From assembly GCF_910592395.1 (NCBI RefSeq), contig NC_088324.1:5420953-5484952 (forward strand): a DNA stretch of 64,000 nucleotides, given 5' to 3'. The DNA comes from Lineus longissimus. Its lineage: Eukaryota; Nemertea; Pilidiophora; Heteronemertea; Lineidae. Position 1 is the stretch's first letter. Each line of letters starts with the position of its first letter. Position numbers and translations under genes: made by a program. The notes under the pieces are model-generated. The model saw only the letters and a list, made by a program, of their open reading frames with translations, was not told the DNA's origin and did no database searches. Positions 1-10,190 of the stretch are shown here, in pieces.

Positions 1-804
1 AAATTCAGTGAACCTTGTTGTAAAATTGTGATCCTTAAGAATAGAATTATTTAATTTCCAGTAGCCTGGGCCTAACGGGATAGGCTCAGATGGGGATAAT
101 GAAAACAATACAAGATCGTGGTCCGTGTCGGACTTGGCTGAGGGGCTGACCGACGTATCTTGAACATTATTGAGCAGTGATTTTGAAATATAAAAACGAT
201 CTAATCTACAATGCACTGAGTTATCGCTTGAATGCCAGGTCACACTAACTGAATTTGGGTTAAGGTGACGGAAGGGATCAATGAGATCAAAATCTTTACA
301 TAGGGTAGTGCATTCTTTGGACCCAACCGTGCCTTTACTTGGGTTTCCACCGACTTTGTCAACTTTAATATTCATGACACAATTCCAATCCCCTCCTAAA
401 ATAATCTGCCTGCTTGTACTTAAATACAAATAATGTAAAAACTCCACCCTGGCTTTAGAATCGCAAGGGGTGTAAACATTAACTAGGCGTAGTTTTTTGC
501 TACCAATTGTAGTATCTAAATATATAAGTCGGCCATCAATGTCCAAATCAAATTTGTCAATTTTAAAAGCACTTGAAAATATTAAAATAGCTGTACCTGT
601 GCTTTTGTGAGAGGAAAACGACCAAAATGCTTTGCAGTGAAATATGTGTTCAATTTTCTTGGCGGCAGACAAGGAATGAATATTAGTTTCTTGTAAAAAA
701 AGGATATCTACACCTTGTTGGAGGGTAAAGTTAGATATAGATATTTGTTTTTGAGTGGAGCTTAAACCACGACAATTTAGGGTGCCAATGATTAGTTCAG
801 ACAT
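1..804 (-). CDS. LINE ORF2, endonuclease domain (partial at window edge)
   Basis: The minus strand is open from an ATG at 804 to the window edge, 268 codons without a stop. The translation has the order of an apurinic-type (EEP) endonuclease of non-LTR retrotransposons: an N-terminal GTLNCRGL, then LQETNIHS with the metal-binding Glu, GGDWNC in the middle, CRLDRFYIS, and a terminal S/T-D-H-D (here DTDHDLV). This enzyme nicks target DNA to prime reverse transcription. The reverse transcriptase should lie beyond position 1. ORF1 of the same element lies upstream at 1258-1707. No lesion is visible in this part, so the element may be fairly young. The clade (L1/Tx1-like by ORF1 type) is an inference. 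Confidence 0.88.
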   Translation of the reverse strand, partial: MSELIIGTLNCRGLSSTQKQISISNFTLQQGVDILFLQETNIHSLSAAKKIEHIFHCKAFWSFSSHKSTGTAILIFSSAFKIDKFDLDIDGRLIYLDTTIGSKKLRLVNVYTPCDSKARVEFLHYLYLSTSRQIILGGDWNCVMNIKVDKVGGNPSKGTVGSKECTTLCKDFDLIDPFRHLNPNSVSVTWHSSDNSVHCRLDRFYISKSLLNNVQDTSVSPSAKSDTDHDLVLFSLSPSEPIPLGPGYWKLNNSILKDHNFTTRFTEF

Positions 805-1257
805 TATGAAATATAAATTTATAAAGAGAAAGGGAAAAACGTTCAAACTCCCGAAGGAGACAAATGGATACCGTAGTCCATTTTCGTTCCATGTCGTATT
901 CCGTAGATTGTGTACCGCAGTCGTAGTCCATTAGAAAAGATAGTGTTCTAAACAGGGTAATCCATTTTCATAGTCCGTCAATATTCGTTTCACAACTATC
1001 GTCTTGGTTCAACATGCCGATCATACACCTCAGGGCGGCGATTTCTTCTTCTGGAACCACACACTCTTGCGGAGAGGCGCACTCGATGGTTTCTGGTATC
1101 TGTAGTTCTAGGGAATCGGCCATTTGCATTGGTGTTGCACGCTGCTTCTTGTTTGATATTACGGGGGGGGGGGGGGGTTCCTCTGGAGCATTCCTTTTCT
1201 CGTTTTGTGGGCCGTTAAACAGATCTTGCGACGGGTTGTATATTTGTGATGTTATCG
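805..1257 (-). other. LINE inter-ORF region with poly-G tract
   Basis: Lies between the ORF1 stop and the ORF2 ATG of the LINE. It contains a 14-base G run near 1162-1175 (C run in the element's sense). No further coding is recognised; length slippage in the C run could hide an original ORF1 extension. Confidence 0.4.
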
Positions 1258-1707
1258 TTACGGCTTATTTGGTGACATGTCGATGTCTTCTTCTTCACTA
1301 TCTTCAATGTCTGGGTCGTATAGTGGGAGAGGGGGTTTCGGTCTTAGGACCTCTCTCACGGCATTCGCGTAGCTCCAATTTTGTCTTTTAAGTTCTGTTT
1401 TGCACTCTTGTCTAGTATGTCCGATAGTGTCGCACTTTAAACAAAGGGGTAGTCTACCTTTACATGTGATAAACATTGCATAATCGTCTTCGGTTCTTAC
1501 TTTATGAGGTATTCTGGCCTTCGAGCGGTCGCTTACTATCATTGTCACAGTGCGGAGACCTGAGCGGATTCTCAAATCCTCAACACATACTTCTTCGTTA
1601 AAGACTGATAACACCTTTCCAAAGTCTTCAAATAATTCCCATAAAAAGTCATTGCTAATGAACAAGGGTAGCCAATGAACTCGAAGGTGGGAACCTGGGT
1701 GGTTCAA
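1258..1707 (-). pseudogene. LINE ORF1 fragment with CCHC zinc knuckle, 5' truncated
   Basis: About 149 codons. The first half (from VHWLPLFISNDF) resembles the RRM-like region of invertebrate LINE ORF1 / ZCCHC3-like proteins. It is followed by one CX2CX4HX4C knuckle (CLKCDTIGHTRQEC) and an acidic tail. Such proteins bind LINE RNA. No convincing ATG begins this frame: stops occur just above 1707, where the sequence changes character, so the N-terminus is probably lost by 5' truncation, as usual for LINE copies. ORF2 starts about 450 bases downstream in the same orientation. Confidence 0.72.
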
Positions 1708-1927
1708 TTCTTAGCAAGAGGAAACACATGTATAAATCCACAAATGTGATACCGTATTGGCAAGTATTGGCTAGAAACTATTACTACACACTAGATCATA
1801 AATGCATTAAGTTAGTCCACAAGTGACTAAATGATAAACACACTGAAATATATTGCAATCTCAAGCTTTTGAGCATATCATCATGGCGATGTATCTGCTC
1901 AGTGGCCAAATGTTCCTACTTTTCACG

Positions 1928-2402
1928 TCACGTCAGTTTGACGTCACCAGTGGAAGCTGTCCCAAATAAACTTTTGCTAGTTTGCCCGATAAATGAAAAT
2001 AAATCCCTGCGTTGGCTGATCGCCGGCTTGATCGTAGTAGGTTCAGTGATATTGTTGACTAGCATTGCCTTAAACAATTTGGTATGGTTCGGTACCCGGT
2101 AAATAATGTCATGGCGCTGATTATCCAATGACATTAGTAGTTTTGTGAGTCGGGCACATTCCTCATGGTGTCTTTCACACTGTGGGAGAAGGCTAATGAT
2201 CTCCGAATCAAGCCAAGCGATTGCAAATGAATGCATCCAGTATGAGGCCCCGTTACCCAAGGCTCCGACATGATATAGGCCAGCGCCATAACCAGCTAGG
2301 GCGTAATATAGGTGTTCTTCGTGTTAAGCCGCTAACGAATGGTAGAATCAGCACCATGAGGGCAACCAGGAGAAGTTGCCTGACTCCGCCCATCGTCCCA
2401 GC
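1928..2402 (-). pseudogene. F-type Env-like glycoprotein remnant of a gypsy-type endogenous element (copy 1)
   Basis: An ATG near 2400 opens a hydrophobic signal-peptide-like stretch. Around 2290 the frame shifts and the homologous reading continues to 1928. This part matches the Env at 26910-27449 in several blocks (NGAS-WMH-FAI, FIGQ-SKS-FGTA). The block after an Arg-rich site resembles the fusion-peptide region of baculovirus-F/errantivirus-like envelopes. In the family, Env mediates membrane entry. This copy is broken by the frameshift and lacks the ectodomain end and the transmembrane anchor. It follows the integrase tail at 2460-3325. Confidence 0.62.
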
Positions 2403-2459
2403 CATCTGGAAAGAGAAGAGGACATTGGTATACTAGGCGCAGAGGGAATCTTTGTATTC

Positions 2460-3325
2460 ACCAACCTTTGCCTTATCAAAAATATCATCTGTATTGACCC
2501 AAGTACAACAGCTCATTGGATATCCACCTCCACTTTCCTCTACACTGTGTCGCATTCTTATGTTGCCTTTGGCCAACCAATTTCTCTATTTCATGGACTT
2601 TGCCTCGTCTGGTCGGCTTCAGAGGAACAGGTTCTGTGGTGGTGGGAGCATCAACTACTGACTTGTCATCACCAGCAACCGAGAGAGGCCTGTCCCCCAT
2701 GGCAATTTGGTCATTGGGAACAGTGACAACGTCATCTGCTGGTGGCACAGGTGAGTTATCCGGAAGGACATCGCGCACATTAGGCTGGGCAAGGGGATCA
2801 GTCCATACTTTAAGGCGATCTGAGTGAACAGGTGCCTTTAAGCCTTTTGCCTTGCATGGTCCGCAATTGGTATGAGCTATTTGTGTTACCCACTAATTTG
2901 TCAATCAGGTATGGTCCATGCCATAGATGTTGGAGTTTCCTACTCAAGTGTCGTTTGTGGGCTGGGTGATATAACCAAATTTTGTCATTAATCTTGAACA
3001 CAGGAACCTTCGCTCGTTTGTCATATTGCTGTTTTTGCTGAGCTTGAGCATTGGTTAGGTTTTCAATTGCCTTTGGTTGGGCTATACGAAGCCTTTCGAT
3101 CATTCTGTCCAGGTGCTGCTGCGGTTTCTCAATTGCATCCCTAGACTCAAACAATGCAACATCTGAAGGAAGCCTTGACATCCTGCCGTACAAGAGATAG
3201 AAGGGGCTTAACCTGTGGAGAGGCATGGAGTTGACCTAGAGGTAAATAGGATTGGGTCAATATACTCATCCCAGGTGAGTTGGTGAGCATCCACATACAT
3301 GGATATGCCTTGGATCAATGTGCCA
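2460..3325 (-). pseudogene. Gypsy integrase C-terminal part and chromodomain-like tail (below the piggyBac insertion)
   Basis: Continues the integrase that is interrupted after the catalytic Glu at 5616. Visible segments are the helical region around DEYIDPILF, then PLHRLSPFYLLYGR (typical 'SPF-LLYGR' box), then the IWLYHPAHKRHLSRKLQHLWHGPY GPY/F-type module at about 2870-3000, and a tail ending in VHEIEKLVGQ, like a degenerate chromodomain. At least two frame changes (near 3226 and 2790) show decay. The GPY module closely matches the equivalent module at 27900-27990, so the two Env-bearing elements are relatives. Confidence 0.72.
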
Positions 3326-3329
3326 TTAA

Positions 3330-3349
3330 CCCTTTGAACCCCGGGGCCC
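3330..3349 (+). repeat. piggyBac left terminal inverted repeat
   Basis: Starts CCCTTTGAACCC directly after TTAA and pairs with the right end at 5592-5611. The first 12 bases match perfectly; the GC-rich continuation has a one-base gap. Confidence 0.92.
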
Positions 3350-3520
3350 AAGCCGCGACCCCCCAGCCACACCCTGGGCCCCCAGCCGAAAAATGCTGTA
3401 AAAAGAAAACATTCATTTTTCACTGTAAAAAATGGTTTTATGAGCCATTATACTGTAGAAAATGGTGAATAAACTGTCCTACCTTACTTATCTTGTCTTT
3501 TTCTCACTTTACCTCCAGTA

Positions 3521-5404
3521 TTACACCTTTGAGTGCCAGTCTTTCCAACAGTTCTGATTTCCAGTTCCGATGCACAAGAATTTTTCACAGTATGAACACC
3601 AAAAGACAGTCTTTCTCCTTGGAGGCAAGTCCTTGTATGCCCTATTTGGACTTTGGAGTCTAGCCCTTCTGTGCTTCTCACTACACACAACACACCTATT
3701 ATCCTGAGTAGCATGGGCAGGTCTCTCTACCACATGAAGTCCAACGTTTTGAAAACGCCTTTCCTCGTTCCCTCGTGCTGGCCGAACAGGGACGGGACGA
3801 ACAAAGTCTCCCACAAGAAGGTTGCATAACTTCTCAACAAACTGCAGAAATGTTTGTGTCCTCATGCCATCCCTTTGATGTGGTCTATAGAATCCAATGA
3901 GAACATAAGTATTGTAGGTGGCCCACATGAAAAACTTTATCATTAGGCGGCGAGGCCACTTGTAGTGGCGACGGCTTTTATGAAGTCTCGTCATCTGATC
4001 ATTTTTGTCCGTCCCACCCATATACTTATTGTACATAACAACAGCTTTGGGGCTTGGCACTGCAACTCTCCTATGCTCTCTTGCATCATACCTTTGAACA
4101 TGCTCAGGAGGGTCACTAATGAACTGTGATGTTAGAAAGTAAATGGGCCTGCTATCCCGCCATGTGATGCAAGCAACCTCACCATTGTTCTTCATGATTG
4201 ATTCTCCTCGGGCCATTTGATTTTTTTTCTTGATAATATCCTTTGGAAAGCCTGCCCTGTTTGTTTGTATGGTTCCCACATACCCTATCCCACACTGCCT
4301 TTTCAAGTATTGAGCAAGTTCTATCCCTGAATAGTACCTGTCACAATAAACCCTGTAGTTCTGGTCAGTGAATGGCCGAAGGAGACGGACAACAAGATTT
4401 CCTGTAACCCCCAAATTGTCAATAGCATTTGCATCATCACGGGCTCCAGTGTAGATTTCATCATTACAAATGTATCCATTCTCACTGTCACAGACCAAGA
4501 ATGACTTTATTCCCCACCTGACTGGCTTATCTTTTATGTACTGTCTAATCGACAAAGAATTCTTGGTGGGAATCATCCCTTCATCCAGCGAAAGATCCTG
4601 CTCTGGTTTGTAGTAGTGTTGGAACTTTTCAAGCACTATATTGAAGATAGGCCTTGTCTTATAAATCTTGTCAGTCTTATCTAATTCAGGATCATCCTCA
4701 TTTACACAGTGAAGGAATGACCAAATTGCAAGAAATCGATCACGTGTGAAGATCCTGTTGAAACCTGGGGTGATTGTTAGATCATTGTCCTTCTGCCGCC
4801 AATAATGTTCATACCTTGTCTTATGCACCAACATCTCAATAACAACCCTGCAACCAAAGAAAGCCTTCATTTCTTCCAGGGTGACAGGGTAATATGACTT
4901 TGCATAGTAATGGTCAGGCTTTGTTGCCTTCACACGGTTAGCCTGACGATTAGTTTCATCCACCAAAAGTTGCCACAGTTCTGGGGGCCAAAGTAATGAA
5001 AACCAGTCCAGAAAAGAACCTTGATCATCAGTGACATTATCAGGAATGTTCTTAGGCCCACAAGCTTCATTTGGACTAAAATCATCATCAACAAACCCTG
5101 TATTATCATCAATCCACAAATAACGAGGAGCTGCAGCACGGTTCCCCCTATTGGCAGCACCTCTGGGACGACCCCCACCTCGACGACCTCTGAGACGGCC
5201 CCTATTTTGAGCAGGCTGTGGAGGCTGTGCATTATGTACTACAGGATCGTCAGAATCACTACTACCTGCATTGGCAGCTAAATCTGGCTCAGATTCACTT
5301 TCAAAGTCACTTTCATGACGATAGTCAGAGTCAATATCGTCCTCATCATCATCTAAATCTATCATGTCCCTTACCTCCTCTGCAGTCAGCCTCCTACGCA
5401 TCAT
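3521..5404 (-). CDS. piggyBac transposase (PGBD4-like, DDE_Tnp_1_7)
   Basis: An intact 627-codon frame with two adjacent ATGs at 5404. The N-terminus is acidic (residues 10-60), then Arg/Gly-rich. The DDE_Tnp_1_7 core spans about residues 130-510 and shows the three acidic positions of the family: SLDEG (Asp274), YCDRYYSG (Asp355) and GGTDKNDQ (Asp466/469). A C-terminal cysteine-rich domain (C571, C574, C603, C606, C611, C619, H624) matches the zinc-binding domain that recognises the terminal repeats. The enzyme cuts and rejoins at TTAA without loss of bases. Length and motifs are complete and there is no stop or frameshift, so activity is possible but unproven. Confidence 0.95.
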   Translation of the reverse strand: MMRRRLTAEEVRDMIDLDDDEDDIDSDYRHESDFESESEPDLAANAGSSDSDDPVVHNAQPPQPAQNRGRLRGRRGGGRPRGAANRGNRAAAPRYLWIDDNTGFVDDDFSPNEACGPKNIPDNVTDDQGSFLDWFSLLWPPELWQLLVDETNRQANRVKATKPDHYYAKSYYPVTLEEMKAFFGCRVVIEMLVHKTRYEHYWRQKDNDLTITPGFNRIFTRDRFLAIWSFLHCVNEDDPELDKTDKIYKTRPIFNIVLEKFQHYYKPEQDLSLDEGMIPTKNSLSIRQYIKDKPVRWGIKSFLVCDSENGYICNDEIYTGARDDANAIDNLGVTGNLVVRLLRPFTDQNYRVYCDRYYSGIELAQYLKRQCGIGYVGTIQTNRAGFPKDIIKKKNQMARGESIMKNNGEVACITWRDSRPIYFLTSQFISDPPEHVQRYDAREHRRVAVPSPKAVVMYNKYMGGTDKNDQMTRLHKSRRHYKWPRRLMIKFFMWATYNTYVLIGFYRPHQRDGMRTQTFLQFVEKLCNLLVGDFVRPVPVRPARGNEERRFQNVGLHVVERPAHATQDNRCVVCSEKHRRARLQSPNRAYKDLPPRRKTVFWCSYCEKFLCIGTGNQNCWKDWHSKV

Positions 5405-5591
5405 TTTTGGTCAAATTCCACGGAAAAACTTGCAAAATAATCGGAAGATATCACTTGCCGAAGAGCATATGAAAGCTGATCGCGGATTGGCCGAAATCAC
5501 CGCTTAAAATAGCTTTGTTTACATGATACACGTGGTGGCCGGGAAACCGGCCTGGCGGGATATAGTAGAATAAAGTCATGGCCGGGAAACA

Positions 5592-5611
5592 GGCCCCGCG
5601 GGTTCAAAGGG
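5592..5611 (-). repeat. piggyBac right terminal inverted repeat
   Basis: Reads GGGTTCAAAGGG up to TTAA at 5612. Just inside, the block GGCCGGGAAAC occurs twice (about 5537 and 5580), a subterminal direct repeat that could be a transposase-binding site (inference). Confidence 0.9.
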
Positions 5612-5615
5612 TTAA

Positions 5616-6130
5616 ACTTCTCCGTGAGACCATTGCACTGAGGCCGAGAGGAAGATGTCAGGTGATGTTCAACATCCAATATCCTACACAATGATTGTAC
5701 TAATTCGGACAAGAAGTTTGTGCCCCGATCGCTAAGTAAGACCTTCATGGCCCCATGACGGCAGATGATAAGGCGAAAGAGGACATCTGCTACAACTGGG
5801 GCCTCAATCGTCTTACAGGGCACTGCCTCTACCCATCGGGTCATGTGATCAGTCAGGACAATTATGAATCTATTGCCTTTCTTTGTCCTTGTGATTGGTC
5901 CCACACAGTCAATCGCCACCCTATCAAATGGGGCCTCAGCCGGGGGTAATGGCTGAAGTGGTGCCCGCCTATTTGTCTTGGGTGTCTTCCTGGTGCAACA
6001 GGACGCACATGTGCGGACGTAATGATCGATGTCAGCCAACATCCCCACCCAGTAGAACCTAGCCCTAATTTTCTGGTATGTTTTCTTAGTAGAGAAATGG
6101 CTGGACAATATGTGGTCATGGGAGGCCCAG
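5616..6130 (-). pseudogene. Gypsy integrase N-terminal and catalytic region (above the piggyBac insertion)
   Basis: Begins with an HHCC-type zinc module (HDHILSSH, then CASCCTRK), followed by the RNase H-fold core: DCVGPI (first Asp), LLSDRGTNF (second Asp) and NGLTEKF (Glu). The piggyBac TTAA lies two codons after that Glu, and the reading resumes at 3325. Integrase joins element cDNA to host DNA. No reverse transcriptase precedes it: a gag fragment lies at 6220-6405, so PR-RT-RNaseH has been deleted. Confidence 0.85.
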
Positions 6131-6219
6131 AAAGGGCCTATGGAGATTCAGATGGCCCTGGATGCTGGGGCTTTTGAGCTTGTGCCAGAACGACCACGAC
6201 ACTACACAATCGATCTTTT

Positions 6220-6405
6220 ATTCCAAGCTATTGTTGTCATGAAAAGTGGCGACAACATTTTCTGAAGCAGTGGCCGCTGCTTGCGGTTCTTCGGGGTACA
6301 AGGAATCACCCAACTGAGCAGCCTGGATAGTACTATCTAAAGTTGCCACGTTTTGTGACATAACAAAATTCTTCAGGGCTGGACGCAGGTGTAACGTTTT
6401 GGGCT
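6220..6405 (-). pseudogene. Gypsy gag fragment
   Basis: Minus-strand reading HLRPALKNFVMSQNVATLDS followed by IQAAQLGDSLYPEE resembles the end of the capsid region of gypsy Gag ('LRP-IK-FV ... T-E-AI--A'). It stops at about 6220, just before an AATAAA-like stretch, and the integrase begins about 90 bases later. I read it as the 5' remnant of the same internally deleted element; the assignment rests on pattern only. Confidence 0.45.
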
Positions 6406-6407
6406 GG

Positions 6408-7388
6408 CTACTCAGCCGGTGAGTCCTTGCCCTCCCTCAGCCCGATAGAAGAACTGAGGTGGACTTTGTGTGGGAAATGATTGAATTGTGATAAAGCCTC
6501 GTAGTCTGAAGATGAAAATGACTTGAACACTGGATGATGTGCAGATGATACTTTTAATATTTTGAGTAGGAGCTCATCCAAACAGGGGTTCCTCTGTTGG
6601 TGGCTATTCCTGAACTGAGAAACCTTGCACAACCAACAGCTGGCTAGCAACGCCAAAACACATTCAAATTAAATCGTGTAGGATATGTACATGATGTAAG
6701 AGTTCGATTAGGCCTATGATTACGTCTTACAAATAGTAGGCCACATGTATGAAAACGTGCATTAATTGTGGTAATACTTTACATTGACAAATGCTTATAA
6801 AAGAACATCAGAGAATCAAGGCCAGGCAACATGCCACCCCTCAACGAACAAGACCTTGTCCTCAAGGTCAAACAAAGTCCATTTGGCAACAACGTAAGCT
6901 ACTATGGTAGGGAGTGTCACTGGGTTATTCTACCTTTTTGGACAAGAAGAATAAATATAGTACACCTGATCTTAGATATAAAAAAAATGCCAATCGTCCG
7001 GTAGATGGAATGAGGGCATTTTTGGAATGGTTGAAATTTCTATAGTCACCAGTTGGCTTTAATTACCACTCAAAGAACAACTTCTTCATTAGTGGTGTAC
7101 ATCAACAACCTTCGTAGTCCAATCATTGATAAAAAATTCCACGTCGTCATGGGAAAAATTGTGCGGGGACAGCACATGACCATATACAGAAATCTCCCAC
7201 GCAAAAGATGCATCTCCAAAAATGTGGGAACAATACTCCCGGACACAGTCATAAATGGTTGAATTCCTTCGTATGTTTAATGTCCCTCCGAGCTTAACTT
7301 TGTCGGAATGCTTATATGTCCCATCATGAGATATTGGCACAATGCAAACGTCCAATCTGGAATGGTTTTCCTCGTCTAGAGCACTCAA
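6408..7388 (-). other. Two unassigned minus-strand frames and unannotated sequence
   Basis: Open frames of about 82 codons (6408-6656) and 99 codons (7089-7388). The second reads LDVCIVPISHDGTYKHSDK, then a folded-looking domain ending FFINDWTTKVVDV. No motif or splice structure connects either to a known family, and they may be chance or decayed transposon exons. 6660-7088 contains nothing I recognise. Confidence 0.25.
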
Positions 7389-7533
7389 ATCTCTTGAACT
7401 TTGAGAGCTGATGTCTGAGATTGTTCGATCACTTTCACGTGATAAAGATTCTGAATATCCAATTGGTTGAGATGGTTTTCGGTGTTTGGAAATTGGTTGG
7501 CTGGGGGATGGTATGGGAAATACTTCTTGATGA

Positions 7534-8775
7534 TCAAAATGATAATATTGAATGTTGCTCAGTAGGAAACAAGTGAAAAATCTTACGGTATGTGCTAGGT
7601 TTTCTGACTGGACGAACTGAGTGACCTCCCTTCTTCACCTTGGGAAACAGTACCTTCCATCTTTCCTGGCCATCCTTGGTAACTGCCTGGTCCTTATTTC
7701 CGTTTTCATTGCAGTGCAAGGCTGCTACACGGAGCCTGAAATGAACCGGGCTGAATATTCACATCATTCTGCAGATGATAAAGTATGATCTATCCTGGTT
7801 AACATTGCAGTTATCATATGAACAATGACTTACCTACTCTCCATGCCCTCATCACTGAAATGAATCTGTTTCGGTGCAAAATGGTTGATCCCGCTATGGA
7901 AGGCCTCCAGTCCAGATGTCTGTTGACCACACGAAATCTTCCTCACGTCTTTGACAAACCTTGGGTGCGGTGATTAACTTTGTCAGCTGTGTTGGGACCT
8001 TTGTCCCTGAAAATACAGATGATACAGTAATACACTATATCTCAGTAGCATCATGCTCAACCTACTTTTCTCAGGGAAAATGAAGGAAATCCAAGAACCC
8101 TAAAAAAGCAAACACACTTTACATGATTTAGGGTGAAGTAACTTAATTACCTGCAGTCAGCCACTTGTTCTTCCTTCCCACTCTCCCATGACCACACCTG
8201 GGGAACAATTCTCCATGTCCTCTGTGAACATTGTGCACATGGTTGTCCAGGGAATGCCACTTGGCAATGATCAGGTCTGACTGGCCCTCTGGAGTGTTGG
8301 AGGCAACGGAGTAGAGGTGGTTTATGATTACCTTGCACCACTCTGCCGCCAATTCACACCCCTTCTCCCGTGATAATTTCAGCAACTTCTTCTTCAAATC
8401 TGAAATATATACAACATGTGTCACCTACATTTTACAAAACTTGGGGGGGGGGGGGGCTACATTGCAACTAAACTATGCCCTCGGTACTCAGCCACTCACA
8501 ATGCCTCATTCAACCTCAATCCAGATGTCTTAGCATCTCATCATAACATGGTCTTGTTTATTTACAATACAAAATTGACAAAAATACTCACTTTTGGCTA
8601 GGTGCCAGGCATCAAAGAAGTGTGCTGTACCCTGCAGATTTTTTTTTGGAGCCATTTCTGAATCATAACATGGCGATCGGTGATGATTTTATCAATTGAA
8701 ATGGCCCACTCCTCCAGGAACTTGATACACCAGATCAGCCCTTTCTTTTCCATATGGACTGAAGATTTGACCTCT
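7534..8775 (-). pseudogene. Four-exon transposase-like gene, decayed (TDRH / DAWH family)
   Basis: Exons read 8592-~8775, 8151-8399, 7834-8006 and 7534-7735, each with consensus splice sites (for example donor CAG|GTAATT at 8150, acceptors TTTCAG). The protein runs from IIDKIITDRHVMIQKWL and FFDAWHLAK to KKLLKLSREKGCELAAEWCK, IINHLYSVAS, LIIAKWHSLDNHVHN, FPRCGHG, KLSxxQQTSxLEAFH-type sequence and AALHCNENGNKDQAVTKDGQ. I recall this pattern from putative transposase proteins common in marine invertebrate genomes (Kolobok-like is possible but not certain). Lesions are a one-base slip in a nine-T run near 8645 and another frame change near 7960. Confidence 0.55.
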
Positions 8776-8805
8776 GTGCTCTGAAGAATTATAAAAAAGG
8801 CCGGG

Positions 8806-8950
8806 TCTATTTGGCAAGCCGCTCGCCGAACAGGCATCTTTTTTTGTCCTGTTTGGAGAGCCGCTTGCCAAACAGCACTAAAAAGCCACCCTGTTCGGCC
8901 AGCCGGGCTTGCCAAACAGAGCAAAATTTCTTTCCTGTTTGGCAAGCCGA
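8806..8950. repeat. Alternating inverted copies of TTTGGCAAGCC / GGCTTGCCAAA
   Basis: About five related copies of a GTTTGGCAAGCCG-type word occur in both orientations within 145 bp (about 8809, 8866, 8895, 8925, 8940), able to fold as several stems. It lies upstream of the first exon of the transposase-like gene and could be the subterminal end of that element or an unrelated foldback repeat. Confidence 0.45.
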
Positions 8951-9169
8951 TGAATAAACCACGCCTACTCATGAATATGCATAATGGCATATTGATCTGA
9001 AAATGGTCTGTTACTGCGGTTTTTCCTTTAGAGGAACCAAATTCCTCTGAAGCGAAATGACGGCAATGGCACTCGATTGCCGAGTGCGTACGTTCGATCA
9101 TTGAAGTTTTGTACATAATCTGAAAACCCTTTTGTGCGTAATTTGAAAATACTGACAGATGCACAAGGT

Positions 9170-10190
9170 CTCAGATAACCGAATCATGGCCCCGGTGTCA
9201 GCAACCTTGTCCCCAGGGATTCTCGTGTCATTTTACATTGGGATTTCTGCTCATGTGTTACACTGGGTACGAGGTTACAGTGTAATTTCGAAATTTTAAA
9301 GGGGGTACTATAGGCAGCAGCAAGGAAGGCAAGTTACACCACAGCACGCATCTCCTGTCTCATATTATGCACTGCTGCAGTCATCGGTTCATCCTTTTTG
9401 AAGACAGGCTTATGTCAACTTCAATCATGAAGTTTAAAGTTGGCACACATTTCATTATGAGGAAGCCATGCACATTTTATGATGCATTCATTGACACTGG
9501 ACTTGAAAGTGGGCTTCATCTTCAAAAGGCATCTTTCCGTCAATCAGCACAGCAAGGCAAAGTGTCTGATAGAGATTTTCCGAGTGAAGGAAGACATTTC
9601 CATTGTAATGGTGGGAATAGGTCGGCTTTAGAAGAAGTGAAGAGTTGGGCGAGTCATAAACGAAACAAGATTAGATTCAAATAAAAGGAATAAACTCTTT
9701 ATTTATAAAGCTAAACAGCAAATTTCTATGATAAACATATTATTCCAAAAAATTGTATGAAAAGTGATATACTGGATCCTCTTGCCGGAGAGGTCCGCCT
9801 GTCAAATTGTTTAGTGTACATTCTGGGGACCACGATGGACATAAAGGCCTACCGTGGGTAGGCGTCATTTTTGAAGTAGCGATTATTTACATGTCAATAC
9901 CTTTCTATTCCTATTGTTGGACTTCACCCAACATACTGGCAGTCTAGGCCTTGTGGTCACTGACCTAGTCGTATTCTGTTGTATAGCCAGACGTCGCTGG
10001 ACACTATGGTGATGGGTGAATCGGCATGCATGCAGGGCTCATGCTGGTTTGTTGTGGATGATTTTACAAAGGTTGATACAAAAAAACGAAGACGACTTTA
10101 TAGCAAGAATACTGATAGTGTATTTTTTATTCCACCAATGACATTTAGTCTTCTTCCTCTTGTTCCATTACAGGAATGAAATGAAGTCCA
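9170..10190. other. No recognised gene
   Basis: A 105-codon plus-strand frame (9367-9684) has no recognisable motif and no supporting context. The rest is AT-rich. An AATAAA-like signal is not evident in either orientation next to a gene. Confidence 0.3.

Larger units (their letters stand above)
3326..5615 (-). mobile_element. Complete piggyBac element inserted at TTAA in a gypsy integrase
   Basis: The element occupies 3330-5611 (2282 bp) and is flanked by TTAA at 3326-3329 and 5612-5615, the hallmark target duplication of piggyBac. Its ends are inverted repeats: CCCTTTGAACCC at the left and GGGTTCAAAGGG at the right, followed inside by near-complementary GC-rich sequence with one base of difference. 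The only gene is an uninterrupted transposase on the minus strand. Both flanks encode consecutive parts of one integrase, so removing the element and one TTAA restores a readable frame across the junction. This shows when it inserted relative to the host element. Confidence 0.95.

Noticed and set aside
1014-1391. 125-codon plus-strand frame
   Set aside because: Overlaps the antisense of the LINE ORF1 and crosses a poly-G run; no motif.
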